Notes under the pieces: model-generated
What the model was told of the DNA's origin: nothing
Seen by the model: only the letters and a program-made list of their open reading frames with translations
The model's database searches: none
Assembly: GCA_903877135.1 (NCBI GenBank)
Contig: CAIRCN010000065.1
Span: forward strand, 56,711-120,710
Direction of reading: 5' to 3'
DNA: 64,000 nt
Source: an uncultured Opitutia bacterium
Lineage (GTDB): Bacteria; Verrucomicrobiota; Verrucomicrobiia; Opitutales; Opitutaceae
Shown here: in pieces, positions 56,625 through 64,000 of the stretch
Layout: each line of letters starts with the position of its first letter
Numbering within the stretch: position 1 is the stretch's first letter
Made by a program: the position numbers and the translations under genes

Positions 56625-58058
56625 TCAGCTTCCTGGTTGGGTTTCGTCCTCGTTTTTCCGAGCGGACATCGTGAAACCGGTAAATCCGACGAGCAGCGTG
56701 AAGAACGCACTGGTATAGCAAAATATCGCCCAAGGTGCGTAACTCAGCACGGGCACGCCCAGCGTCCCGCTCATAAATGCTCCTGCGATACTCCACGGAA
56801 TCAGCGGCACGCCGACAATGCCACAGTCGCCCACAACGCGGGTGAGATTCTTACCCGCCAACCCCAGTCGGCGGTAGGCTGGCCCAAACAATTCCGACGG
56901 CAACAAAATGCACACAAACGCCGCGCCGGTCATCAACTCGACCACCAGACAGCCGGCCGCAGTCGCCGCCACGAGCCGGCGTGTAGTGGTGATGAATTTG
57001 AACAGATGGTGCAGCACCGGTTCGAGCAATCCCGCCTTTTGGAGGATTCCGCTGAACGCGAAAGCGCAGAGCGCGATCAACGTTACGCGCATCATTTTTT
57101 CCATGCCGCCCTGGGCGAGGAGTTTGTCGACAAGTTCCAAACCTGTGTGCGGTTGATAGCCACTCACGGTGATATTCAGGGCGTCGATCAGCGGCATGCC
57201 CTGCACCCACACCGCGAGGATCACTGCCACCGCTACTGCCAATATCATGCTGGGCATTACAGGGCGATTGCCTATGGCGAGAACGAGCGTCAGCACCGGG
57301 GGCAGAAGCAACCATGGGCTGAAAATGAAGTTACTGGCCAGCGCCTGCCGCACGCTTTCATCGGCCGCCAGCGAGGCATTGGCCACGATGGAGGTGTTCG
57401 CACCCACCAGTGCATAAACCAAGAGTCCCACGCCAAAAGCCGGCACCGTGGTCCACAGGCAGTGCCGAATGTGGTCGTAGATGTTCACGCGGGCGATGGC
57501 GACGGCGAAGTTGGCATTGGCCGCGAACGGCGAGATTTTGTCGCCGAGATAGGCTCCCGCCACGAGCGCTCCCGCTGCCTGTCCCGCCGGCACACCCAGC
57601 CCGTGGGCAATCCCCATGAACGCCACACCGACTGTCCCGATCGTGCCGTAGCCAGTGCCGGTTAACATCGACACGATGCCGGTAGCGAGCGAGGCCGTGA
57701 CCAAAAACATTTTCGGAGAAATCAAACCCAGCCCGTAGTAGATGAGCATCGGGATGGTGCCGGCCGCGAGCCAGCTGCCGATGAGCGCCCCGACCACGAT
57801 GACAATCAGCATTGCCGGCATGCCCTTCATGATGCTCTGCATCACCCCGGCAAGCATTTCGTGCCAACTCAAGCCGAGGTATTTGGCTAGGCACCCCGTC
57901 AGCCCCGCGGCAATGACGAGTAAGACCTCCACCTTGATTTTATAGATGCCAAAGCCGATCCCGATCAGCATGGCCGTGCCGACAATCGCCATTAATGAAT
58001 GCCCGAGATGGGGTTTCTGTTTGAGTTCTAACGAAGGTGTGATGGCGCCTATAACCAT
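56625..58058 (-). CDS. nhaC: NhaC-type sodium:proton antiporter-family transporter
   Basis: A 477-aa membrane protein with about 12 helices. NhaC-family marks: KGMPAMLIVIVVGALIGSWL, GTIPMLIYYGLGLISP, the TGIVSMLTGTGYGTIGTVGVA stretch, VAGAYLGDKISPFA (ion-binding Asp) and GVPLIPWSIAGAFMSGTLG. Members exchange sodium for protons or for organic acids (MleN-type). As the first gene before iaaA and a receptor it may act as a substrate importer here. Transcription starts in the region holding the GntR-type palindrome. Confidence 0.88.
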   Translation of the reverse strand: MVIGAITPSLELKQKPHLGHSLMAIVGTAMLIGIGFGIYKIKVEVLLVIAAGLTGCLAKYLGLSWHEMLAGVMQSIMKGMPAMLIVIVVGALIGSWLAAGTIPMLIYYGLGLISPKMFLVTASLATGIVSMLTGTGYGTIGTVGVAFMGIAHGLGVPAGQAAGALVAGAYLGDKISPFAANANFAVAIARVNIYDHIRHCLWTTVPAFGVGLLVYALVGANTSIVANASLAADESVRQALASNFIFSPWLLLPPVLTLVLAIGNRPVMPSMILAVAVAVILAVWVQGMPLIDALNITVSGYQPHTGLELVDKLLAQGGMEKMMRVTLIALCAFAFSGILQKAGLLEPVLHHLFKFITTTRRLVAATAAGCLVVELMTGAAFVCILLPSELFGPAYRRLGLAGKNLTRVVGDCGIVGVPLIPWSIAGAFMSGTLGVPVLSYAPWAIFCYTSAFFTLLVGFTGFTMSARKNEDETQPGS

Positions 58059-58104
58059 TCGGGGGTAGAAATGGGAAAAAGAGGAACAAAGGGAAAACAG
58101 ATTG

Positions 58105-58124
58105 TATACTTGTATACAAGTATA
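58105..58124. promoter_or_regulatory. Perfect 20-bp palindromic operator between nhaC and gntR
   Basis: TATACTTGTATACAAGTATA is its own reverse complement, with CTTGTATACAAG (58109-58120) at its core. It fits the loose TnGTnnnACnA pattern of the FadR/FCD branch of GntR regulators. It lies 46 bp upstream of nhaC and 67 bp upstream of the divergent gntR gene, in an AT-rich stretch unlike the rest of the window, so one bound dimer could control both directions. Confidence 0.8.
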
Positions 58125-58191
58125 TTTTTAGACAATTTTCTCGCCCTGCCTCTCGAGAACTCAAAGCATTGAATGACAAAGCAGCTACGCC

Positions 58192-58893
58192 ATGTCCACC
58201 CTAGTAAGACCTTCTCTAATCGAAATCGGCCCGCATACCATGCGACCGACCGCACTGCCCGATCATGTTTATGCGGTGTTAAAACAGAAAATTCTCTCGT
58301 GCGCCCTTCCGCCCAATGAGCGTTTGGTGGAAAAGAACCTCTGCGCCGAACTGCGGGTATCACGCACGCCTCTGCGCGAAGCACTGAACCGGCTCAGCCA
58401 CGAGGAATTAGTTTCATTTCAACCCCATGCCGGTTATCGCGTGGCCGGCATCTCACTCGACGGATTCAGAAACCTGATCGAACTGCGCGCCATCGTGGAA
58501 CCGCAGGCCGCCGCGCTTGCAGCCGAGCGTGCAACCCCTGCTGACATCCAAACCCTGCGAGCTCAGGCCACCCTGCAGCACGATCCGAGCGAAGAGCACA
58601 CCTTCGTGCAATACTGCCAGGCCAACTCGCGGTTCCACCTCCTCGTCGTGCGCTGCGCCCGCAATCCCATGCTGGAAAACATCGTCATGTCCGCGCTCGA
58701 TATGTATCAGCGCCCAACCTATCTCCGCATCGGTCGCCAGATGGATCCCACCAATCCTTCCTCGAAGCACCACGCCATCGTCGATGCGATTGAACAGCAC
58801 GATACCCAATCCGCCCGCGAGATCATGTATCAGCATATCCGCGGTGGTGGAGAACGCATCATGAAGGCCCTTAAAGCCGCGCACATCGCCTGA
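58192..58893 (+). CDS. GntR-family transcriptional regulator with FCD ligand domain
   Basis: A 233-aa regulator. The N-terminal winged helix reads VYAVLKQKILSCALPPNERL, LCAELRVSRTPLREALNRL and GYRVAGISLDG. The FCD domain follows (RNLIELRAIVEPQAAALAAE; NSRFHLLVVRCARNPMLENI; SKHHAIVDAIEQHDTQSARE), whose His and Asp residues bind a metal with an organic-acid ligand. Divergent from the nhaC operon across a palindromic site, so the likely target is that operon and itself. An alternative in-frame ATG at residue 17 exists. Confidence 0.92.
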   Translation: MSTLVRPSLIEIGPHTMRPTALPDHVYAVLKQKILSCALPPNERLVEKNLCAELRVSRTPLREALNRLSHEELVSFQPHAGYRVAGISLDGFRNLIELRAIVEPQAAALAAERATPADIQTLRAQATLQHDPSEEHTFVQYCQANSRFHLLVVRCARNPMLENIVMSALDMYQRPTYLRIGRQMDPTNPSSKHHAIVDAIEQHDTQSAREIMYQHIRGGGERIMKALKAAHIA

Positions 58894-59321
58894 TTCTGGG
58901 CGCACCTCTGACTGAAACAACAGGCTGTGGATCACTTTCGAGCTGGTTCATAGGATAATCAGGGAATAGTTGGCGCCAGATGAACCAGTTTATTTGAACT
59001 TCGGTCCAACAGGCGCGATTGCGCCGCCAAATCCTGGGACACACGCTGACGATTCTTCGGTGCGCCCCAACCCAGGGGGCATTCAACGCCATGTGCTCTT
59101 TAACCCTTACGGCATAAGCGCCCCAAGGCGTTCTTCTCAACCCTCTCCCGCCTCGCCAACGTTGTCGGGTCGATGTCGAGTTCGTCCGCGAGACCCCGCA
59201 TCTGCTCTTCCCTAGTCCGCGCCCGACCTGGCGAGAAACTGAGATCCGCCCCAATGATTTCTTACACACCAATCAGATTGACGAAAACACAGGCAGAGGA
59301 CAGTCTACTACCATTATTTTT
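58894..59321. other. 428-bp gene-poor stretch with a 9-bp inverted repeat
   Basis: No intact gene is convincing here. CTGGTTCAT (58943-58951) recurs inverted as ATGAACCAG (58980-58988), with GGATAATCAGGGAATAGTTG between, which could be a weak terminator for gntR or a degraded mobile-element end. Further on is a minus-strand regulator-like fragment (59100-59261). The last 60 bp before the beta-barrel gene are AT-richer and should hold its promoter. Confidence 0.5.
59100..59261 (-). pseudogene. Possible XRE-type helix-turn-helix gene fragment
   Basis: A short open stretch of about 53 codons, with its only ATG near the middle (59201). It reads PGRARTREEQMRGLADELD then IDPTTLARRERVEKNAL, close to the LAxxLGIDPTTLARWERGE helix-turn-helix of XRE-like regulators. 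The front of such a protein is missing and nothing follows the stop. Most likely a relic; chance similarity is possible for so short a segment. Confidence 0.35.
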
Positions 59322-60329
59322 ATGCGCTCCATTACACTCCACCTCTGTCATGCAGCCGGCATTGCAATTGCCTTCACGTTCACGGTTAGCTCCTTTGCCC
59401 AGGTTGGTAATTTCGACAACCTCAACGGCTACGCTTCAGGTTTGGAAACACGGCTTGCAACCATGCGGGATCCGCTCGTCAGAGTGGGACCCGCATCAGA
59501 CGACAATGGCGTAGCGTTGTCAGGCAATTACCTTGACCGGAAAATTGCGGCCGCCTTCGATCGCATCGAGCGGAACACCAATGGTAGTGGCGCTACGCTT
59601 AATTACGGTTGGTCAGAAAAAATCTGGAATGTCGGGCTCGCTGTCTCCAGCGATTACACTACGAGCGATTACAAGGAGCTCAAATCCTCCGCCATCATTC
59701 CACTACACGGACAAGTGAAATCCCGCACTACTTCCGGACTCGCGCGAGCCGGGACCACCCAAGGCGCATGGAACATAAATGTATTTGCCGGGACCGGGAG
59801 CACAAATCACGACGGCACCCGGATCAGTGATGCCGGCAGTTCCAGCGCAAGTTTCCGCAGCCGCGACTACACCCTTGGGATCCAAACGTCCTATGACGTG
59901 GCATTGACTGACACCGTCAATCTCACCCCTTTCGGTTCTCTCGCCCATTTAACCGCGAACGCCGACGGATTCACCGAAATGGGAACGGCACCGGACCGAC
60001 GGATTATCAGCGCTTTTTCCTCCCGCGAATCACTCGGGACTGTCGGGGCTCGTCTCGTGGCAAAGCAGGGCAACTGGATTCCTTCTTTGACGATCGCGTG
60101 TATGCACGAGTTTTCCCCTCGCTCGATCGCCATGGTTAACAGCGCCATCGACGGATCAAATCTCGGCTCGGGGTTTGTCCCAGAAACGGCAACGAATCTT
60201 TTTCTTGCGAACGTTCGTGTCGAAGGCGAGTTGGCAAAAAACTGGTTTGCCGGAGCCCAAGTGCAGTTTTTGGACGGCGGTGACGAACGGCAATGGACCC
60301 TGCACTTAACGGTGCGTCGGACCTTCTGA
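59322..60329 (+). CDS. Outer-membrane autotransporter-type beta-barrel protein
   Basis: A 335-aa exported protein. Signal peptide of about 26 residues (MRSITLHLCHAAGIAIAFTF, cleavage near FAQ); then alternating polar/hydrophobic strands (WNVGLAVSSDYTTSDYKEL; WNINVFAGTGSTNHDGT; RDYTLGIQTSYDVALTDTV; WFAGAQVQFLDGGDE) and a final Phe (LHLTVRRTF), the outer-membrane insertion signal. The pattern resembles the autotransporter barrel domain without a long passenger. It may serve as a stand-alone pore, or partner the adhesin encoded on the other strand. Role unknown. Confidence 0.7.
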   Translation: MRSITLHLCHAAGIAIAFTFTVSSFAQVGNFDNLNGYASGLETRLATMRDPLVRVGPASDDNGVALSGNYLDRKIAAAFDRIERNTNGSGATLNYGWSEKIWNVGLAVSSDYTTSDYKELKSSAIIPLHGQVKSRTTSGLARAGTTQGAWNINVFAGTGSTNHDGTRISDAGSSSASFRSRDYTLGIQTSYDVALTDTVNLTPFGSLAHLTANADGFTEMGTAPDRRIISAFSSRESLGTVGARLVAKQGNWIPSLTIACMHEFSPRSIAMVNSAIDGSNLGSGFVPETATNLFLANVRVEGELAKNWFAGAQVQFLDGGDERQWTLHLTVRRTF

Positions 60330-60346
60330 ACGCTACGTTAGCGTTC
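60328..60346. terminator. Hairpin between convergent genes, possible bidirectional terminator
   Basis: GAACGCTA (60328-60335) and TAGCGTTC (60339-60346) form an 8-bp stem with a three-base loop. It begins in the stop codon of the beta-barrel gene and is 18 bp from the end of the convergent surface-protein gene. No T-run follows on either strand. Confidence 0.5.
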
Positions 60347-60363
60347 CGCTCCCCGCCAGCAGC

Positions 60364-62109
60364 TCAAGGCACAGCGTAAACCTCCACGAGGGCAACGCCG
60401 GTTGTGTTGCCCACGCCACTGACCTGCGCCGTATAGACTCCCGGATTCAACGTCACCCAAAGGGCGGCATCCTTTGATCCGGCTCTTAAGGCAAAGGCTC
60501 CGACTTTGGCCGCGGTCGCGGTCACAGAAGAATCCCAATTGTCATTAGAACTGATCGCGGTTGCACCCCTGTAGAGCGTGAGTTGAGGATCGACAAGGGT
60601 GCCCGTGACACCCAAATCAGCCAAGGTCGGTCCGACCGCACGAATTAACACGGTCAGCGGCGTGTCACCAGCGATCACAAAACCGGTGATCATGATATTC
60701 GCCCCAACGTCCACTTGGGCGCGCGCCGACACATTGAGTAAGACCGGTTTTGCGACGTCAAAAGAAGTGTTTGTGTCATAGATTTCCGCCAGCACTACTC
60801 CAGTCGCAACGGCACCGCCTCCTGAGATGACAGCCGTGTAGGGAGCGGGCGTCAGGTTCAAACTGATCGCGGCATCCTTACTGCTAACGTCAGTGAATGG
60901 ATAGGCGCCCACCGAAGCGGCAACGACCGCAGTCGCCCCTCCCCAATTGTCGTTAAAGGCCACCTCTGTCCCGCTGGCATTTTTGATCGACAACATGGGA
61001 TCCGGCATGGCACCGGGCACACCAAGTGGCGTCAGAGCCGGCCCTCCTGCACGGACTAGCAGCGAGGCCTGGCTCCCAGTTCCTCCGCTCGCAACAAAGC
61101 CCACAATCAGCGTCTGGACACCCGCGCCCGCGCCAACTCGTATCGATAGGTTTACCAAGCGACTAGGATGTTGCGGCACCAATGCAATCAACGTTCCGGC
61201 AACGAGAATATTCCCATTGGAGTCCTGTGACAGCGTCGCTATTGGTCCTCCGCCATTAATGGGCGCTTGAACGACGCTTGGCCCACTGCCTGTCGCATAT
61301 GTGATTTGGACTTGCTGATCACCTCCGGCATACCATCCCGTGCTGGTCATATAGATGACCGTGTTCAGGTTCTCCGAGACGAGGCCGGATTTGGCGTCGG
61401 CGGTGAATGTTTGGCCGCCGTCGGGAGAAAAGAGCAACGTGCCGGCTTCGCCGACCGCTAGTTCCCTACCCTGTCCGTCGGTCGCTATCGCGGTCAGCGG
61501 ATAGGTGCCGGCCGGCAAAGTCACGGCCGTCCACACCTTGCCGTCGGAGGAACTCAGGAGCCTAGCGCCAAACAAGCCGTCGGTGCCAACCGCAATCCAG
61601 CGGCCGGCCGTCGCATCATAAGCCACACCCCGCAATGTGCCACTCTGGGAGGGCACAGTCCCAGCCGTCCAAGTGGATCCGTCGTCGGCCGACCACAGAA
61701 TTGTCACATTCAGATTATTACGCCCCACAGCCACCCAGAATCCGCCGCCTTTGCCGGCCACATCGCGCAGTTCTCCAGGAAACGACGCCGAGGTGGCGTC
61801 CGTCCAGACCTGCCCTGCGGTGGTCGAGCGGACCACATAGCCTGCGTCACCCACCGCCACGACTGTAGCGCCGCTCGCCCCCACATGGAGCAAAGCTGTA
61901 GTCGAAGCAGCCCGAGTGATGGTAAAACTGGCCCCATCGTCGGTCGAGCGCTCCAAGTTTCCCGCACTGGACAAGGCCACCAAGACGCTGCCAGATCGGG
62001 TCAGAGAAGTGAGGCTACTAGAGATGGCCGCGCCGAACGCAGTAGACAGACCTCCATTGCCCGCGGCGAGGAACAGGGCGCAGAAAAGGGCTATGAGACG
62101 GGTGTTCAT
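60364..62109 (-). CDS. Exported surface protein with BNR-like propeller and two C-terminal repeat domains
   Basis: A 581-aa secreted protein. Signal peptide MNTRLIALFCALFLAAGNGG. Residues about 30-320 hold BNR/Asp-box-like repeats (SADDGSTWTAGT; SSSDGKVWTAVT; SPDGGQTFTADA) typical of a six- or seven-bladed propeller. Two related domains of about 130 residues follow (SIRVGAGAGVQTLIVGFVAS ... FNDNWGG ... VVLAEIYDT; and SARAQVDVGANIMITGFVIA ... SNDNWDS ... VALVEVYAVP). This repeat is common on Opitutus-type surface proteins by recollection and may anchor or sort the protein. Its ATG overlaps the adhesin stop by 4 bp. Confidence 0.75.
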   Translation of the reverse strand: MNTRLIALFCALFLAAGNGGLSTAFGAAISSSLTSLTRSGSVLVALSSAGNLERSTDDGASFTITRAASTTALLHVGASGATVVAVGDAGYVVRSTTAGQVWTDATSASFPGELRDVAGKGGGFWVAVGRNNLNVTILWSADDGSTWTAGTVPSQSGTLRGVAYDATAGRWIAVGTDGLFGARLLSSSDGKVWTAVTLPAGTYPLTAIATDGQGRELAVGEAGTLLFSPDGGQTFTADAKSGLVSENLNTVIYMTSTGWYAGGDQQVQITYATGSGPSVVQAPINGGGPIATLSQDSNGNILVAGTLIALVPQHPSRLVNLSIRVGAGAGVQTLIVGFVASGGTGSQASLLVRAGGPALTPLGVPGAMPDPMLSIKNASGTEVAFNDNWGGATAVVAASVGAYPFTDVSSKDAAISLNLTPAPYTAVISGGGAVATGVVLAEIYDTNTSFDVAKPVLLNVSARAQVDVGANIMITGFVIAGDTPLTVLIRAVGPTLADLGVTGTLVDPQLTLYRGATAISSNDNWDSSVTATAAKVGAFALRAGSKDAALWVTLNPGVYTAQVSGVGNTTGVALVEVYAVP

Positions 62110-64000
62110 CCGAAGACGAGGTAAAGGGTGATGTAGGCGGCGTCGCGGCGGAAAATCGAAATGCCATTAACAACGACGCTATCGGATACGACCAGCAGAT
62201 CGAGCACCTTGGCGACTTGAATCACGGGACTGACCGTAGCGACCACATTGTAGCCCGTGTAGCCGGCGAGCCGCAGGATAGAGCCGGCGGTGCTGGTGAG
62301 TGTGACCAAGCCAGTGGGACTACTGATGTGAGACAGGGTCATGGTGCCCTGAGTGGATAGACTCAAGGCGCCGGAAGTCGTGCTGATGGTGGCGGCGGCC
62401 CCCATCGAGAGGGCGCCCTGGAAGGCGCTTAGGGTGAGCGCACCGCTACCCAAGTTCGTCACCGCACTTTGCAGCGTGAGCGAACCGGCCACGAGGTCCA
62501 ACCCTAGGGCGCCCGCACCGCCTGCAATGCTCAGGCCCGAGCCGAGAACAGTGGTCGAGCCAGTGGATTGGACGAAAAGGTCACCCGTAACGGTGCTGGC
62601 CTCGATGGATGCGGCCGTGAAATCAATGTCACCGCCCGCGAGCGAGGTGCCGATGCCGGTCTGCGCAAAGAGCGATACGCGACCGTTGGGCGCCACCAGC
62701 AGGGGGGCCTCATCGGGTGTGCCGTCGATGATCCGGCCCGCCACCAGCCTAATGTTACCATTGGCCGAGACCACTTGGGTGTTGAGCGTGAGGTCGCCCG
62801 CAGTCTGCAAGACCAAAGTCCCCTGCCCCCGGTCGATCACGGGACCGCCATTTGAACCGAGCGTGCCGCCGACGATGTTTAGCACGAACTCCTCACCGAT
62901 GGCAGTCGAGACATCGAAACCCGCCCTGCCAGCCGTGAGCCCGCCTTGCGCCTGGAACTTCACGACGCCGCCGGCCTTCACATCGACCACACCACTGCGG
63001 GAGAGAATCGGGGCCGTGGCGGTTCCGACCGTGCCGCCGACCGTGATCCGCAAGTGGGTCGCGGCCAGCTCGCTCGTGGTCGAAGTAGTGGTGAGGTTGC
63101 CCGGGCTTTCGATGTCGAGCACACCCGTGGCGATGATACTGGCCACGGCGACGTTACCCCCGGCGGCGAGTGTAACGTCGGCACCGGAAAGTGTCGTAGT
63201 GGCATCCAGCGTCAGCGCGCCCGCAGCAGCAAGGTTCGCATTGCCAGAGGTGCTCTTAAGGGTCGAACCGGTGGCGCTGATGCTCCCGGCCAGCAGCGTC
63301 AGAGACCCGGAGGCGGTCACCGCAGACTGGCTGAGTGTGAGCGCGCTCGCGACGCGGAATGTGGCCCCGCCCCCGGCCACCGTTACCGGGCCGTTGATCG
63401 ACAGGCTGCCCGACGGTTGCGCGAAGTAGAGCGAGCCTGGGCCGGCGAGACTTGCGGAAGCCAGGGTCGTCGCGAGGGACTGGGACTTCACATAAACCGA
63501 GCCGTTGCCAGTGTTGGCCAGCGTCAGGGTCCCCGCGGAGAGATCAATATCCCCGCTGCCAGTCTGGCCAATGCCGGAGACGGCCTGCAAGGTCAGTGCA
63601 CCACCGGTGCCCAGGAGGGGGGTTTCGGAGAGGGTCGTTTCCAAGATCCGGCCGCCGGCGTTCACCGAGATTGCTCCCGTGCTGCTTGAGGCTGCGGAAC
63701 CGAATATGACGTCGCCTGCTGAACCGCCAGCGGTCAGGGCGATCGTGCCGCTGCCATCCGCCGCGATCGGAGCAGACAGGGTTAGCGTTCCGGTCAGGGT
63801 GCGCAGGACGACGGCACCGTTTCCAGCCGTGGTCCGAACTCCCGACTGGGTCGCGTCGGTCAGGGCGGTCACCGTCGCGTCGGCGTTGACCACCTGCACG
63901 GTTGCACTCGTGTCACCCACGATCAGCGCATCGGTCTCCAGGAGGTTGATCCCGCCGGAGGTAGCACGGGCCGAGACCGTCGTCACCGCGGTGTCGAGCG
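62106..64000 (-). CDS. Giant repetitive adhesin/filamentous-haemagglutinin-like protein (5' end outside window)
   Basis: At least 631 codons, open at the window edge. The sequence is a long series of short beta-strand repeats rich in Gly, Ser, Thr and Ala (e.g. LTLSAPIAADGSGTIALTAG; SGALTLSAFQGALSMGAAAT), repeating phrases like GNLTTTSTT, SGNANLAAAGALTLDATT and GDIDLSAGTLTLAN. This is the parallel beta-helix pattern of filamentous haemagglutinin and autotransporter passengers. The C-terminus (SVVVNGISIFRRDAAYITLY) lacks a barrel, so export or anchoring must use another system. It forms an operon with the downstream repeat-bearing surface protein. Confidence 0.75.
   Translation of the reverse strand, partial: LDTAVTTVSARATSGGINLLETDALIVGDTSATVQVVNADATVTALTDATQSGVRTTAGNGAVVLRTLTGTLTLSAPIAADGSGTIALTAGGSAGDVIFGSAASSSTGAISVNAGGRILETTLSETPLLGTGGALTLQAVSGIGQTGSGDIDLSAGTLTLANTGNGSVYVKSQSLATTLASASLAGPGSLYFAQPSGSLSINGPVTVAGGGATFRVASALTLSQSAVTASGSLTLLAGSISATGSTLKSTSGNANLAAAGALTLDATTTLSGADVTLAAGGNVAVASIIATGVLDIESPGNLTTTSTTSELAATHLRITVGGTVGTATAPILSRSGVVDVKAGGVVKFQAQGGLTAGRAGFDVSTAIGEEFVLNIVGGTLGSNGGPVIDRGQGTLVLQTAGDLTLNTQVVSANGNIRLVAGRIIDGTPDEAPLLVAPNGRVSLFAQTGIGTSLAGGDIDFTAASIEASTVTGDLFVQSTGSTTVLGSGLSIAGGAGALGLDLVAGSLTLQSAVTNLGSGALTLSAFQGALSMGAAATISTTSGALSLSTQGTMTLSHISSPTGLVTLTSTAGSILRLAGYTGYNVVATVSPVIQVAKVLDLLVVSDSVVVNGISIFRRDAAYITLYLVFG

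Noticed and set aside
58871..59272. Minus-strand frame of 133 codons after gntR.
   Set aside because: Composition is Arg/Trp-rich and random-looking, no motif or ribosome-binding site is seen, and a different frame in the same place gives the regulator-like fragment.
62106..64000. DNA tandem repeats or a CRISPR-like array in the adhesin region.
   Set aside because: Repetition is at protein level (degenerate beta-strand phrases) and the DNA units are neither identical nor evenly spaced.
1..64000. tRNA, rRNA, riboswitch or CRISPR elements.
   Set aside because: No T-loop/CCA-type tRNA pattern, rRNA stretch, known riboswitch core or regularly spaced repeats could be recognised by reading; a covariance-model scan was not possible.

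Overview
The window is GC-rich, densely packed chromosomal DNA with many 4-bp ATGA or GTGA stop/start overlaps. The gene set points to a Gram-negative member of the Verrucomicrobiota, most likely near Opitutus/Opitutaceae. Pointers are a TonB-dependent receptor, type IV pilus ATPases, a DUF3516-type Ski2-like helicase, surface proteins with Opitutus-style C-terminal repeats, and a remnant resembling the Verrucomicrobia-specific Verru_Chthon cassette protein A. This placement is inference from families; no rRNA, tRNA, CRISPR array, prophage or intact insertion sequence was seen.

Layout. 1-4.0 kb: the end of a membrane operon (HyfE, HyfF, HyfG and a fused HyfH-HyfI) whose large subunit lacks the nickel-iron cysteine pairs, so it is an energy-converting hydrogenase-related (Ehr) complex and not a hydrogenase. 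4.0-15.4 kb: housekeeping genes (ruvC, TauE/SafE transporter, recF, gmhA, cyclophilin, psuG, ald, folA), an S9-peptidase-like protein without its catalytic triad, a TPR protein with a dead peptidase-like domain, and a pair of overlapping Cys-rich paralogues. 15.5-18.0 kb: Ski2-like helicase. 18.1-24.8 kb: a tight seven-gene catabolic operon (two SDR dehydrogenases, a split transketolase, two enolase-superfamily enzymes, an UlaG-like metallo-hydrolase), probably a sugar or sugar-acid pathway I cannot assign. 24.7-26.4 kb: two decayed genes (frameshifted secreted protein; truncated cassette protein). 26.4-37.5 kb: acs, a short rho, an unassigned toroid-like protein, hisF, ppk1, a phosphatase-isochorismatase-YhaM operon.

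37.5-47.7 kb: coaE, a second long rho, then pilB-pilT-pilB-pilC. Both pilB-like genes carry one in-frame TAG and pilC carries three frameshifts; pilT is intact. Just beyond, comM is cut off after about 110 codons next to a PepSY gene. Together these suggest loss of pilus-dependent motility and natural transformation, unless they are sequence errors.

47.8-58.9 kb: a divergently regulated set (nhaC, iaaA, secreted esterase, TonB-dependent receptor, membrane alpha/beta hydrolase, ggt) headed by a GntR/FCD regulator with a perfect 20-bp palindromic operator; the enzymes suggest uptake and cleavage of isopeptides. 58.9-59.3 kb: a gene-poor stretch with a regulator remnant. 59.3-64 kb: an outer-membrane beta-barrel and, on the other strand, a giant repetitive adhesin (running off the window) with an overlapping repeat-bearing surface protein.
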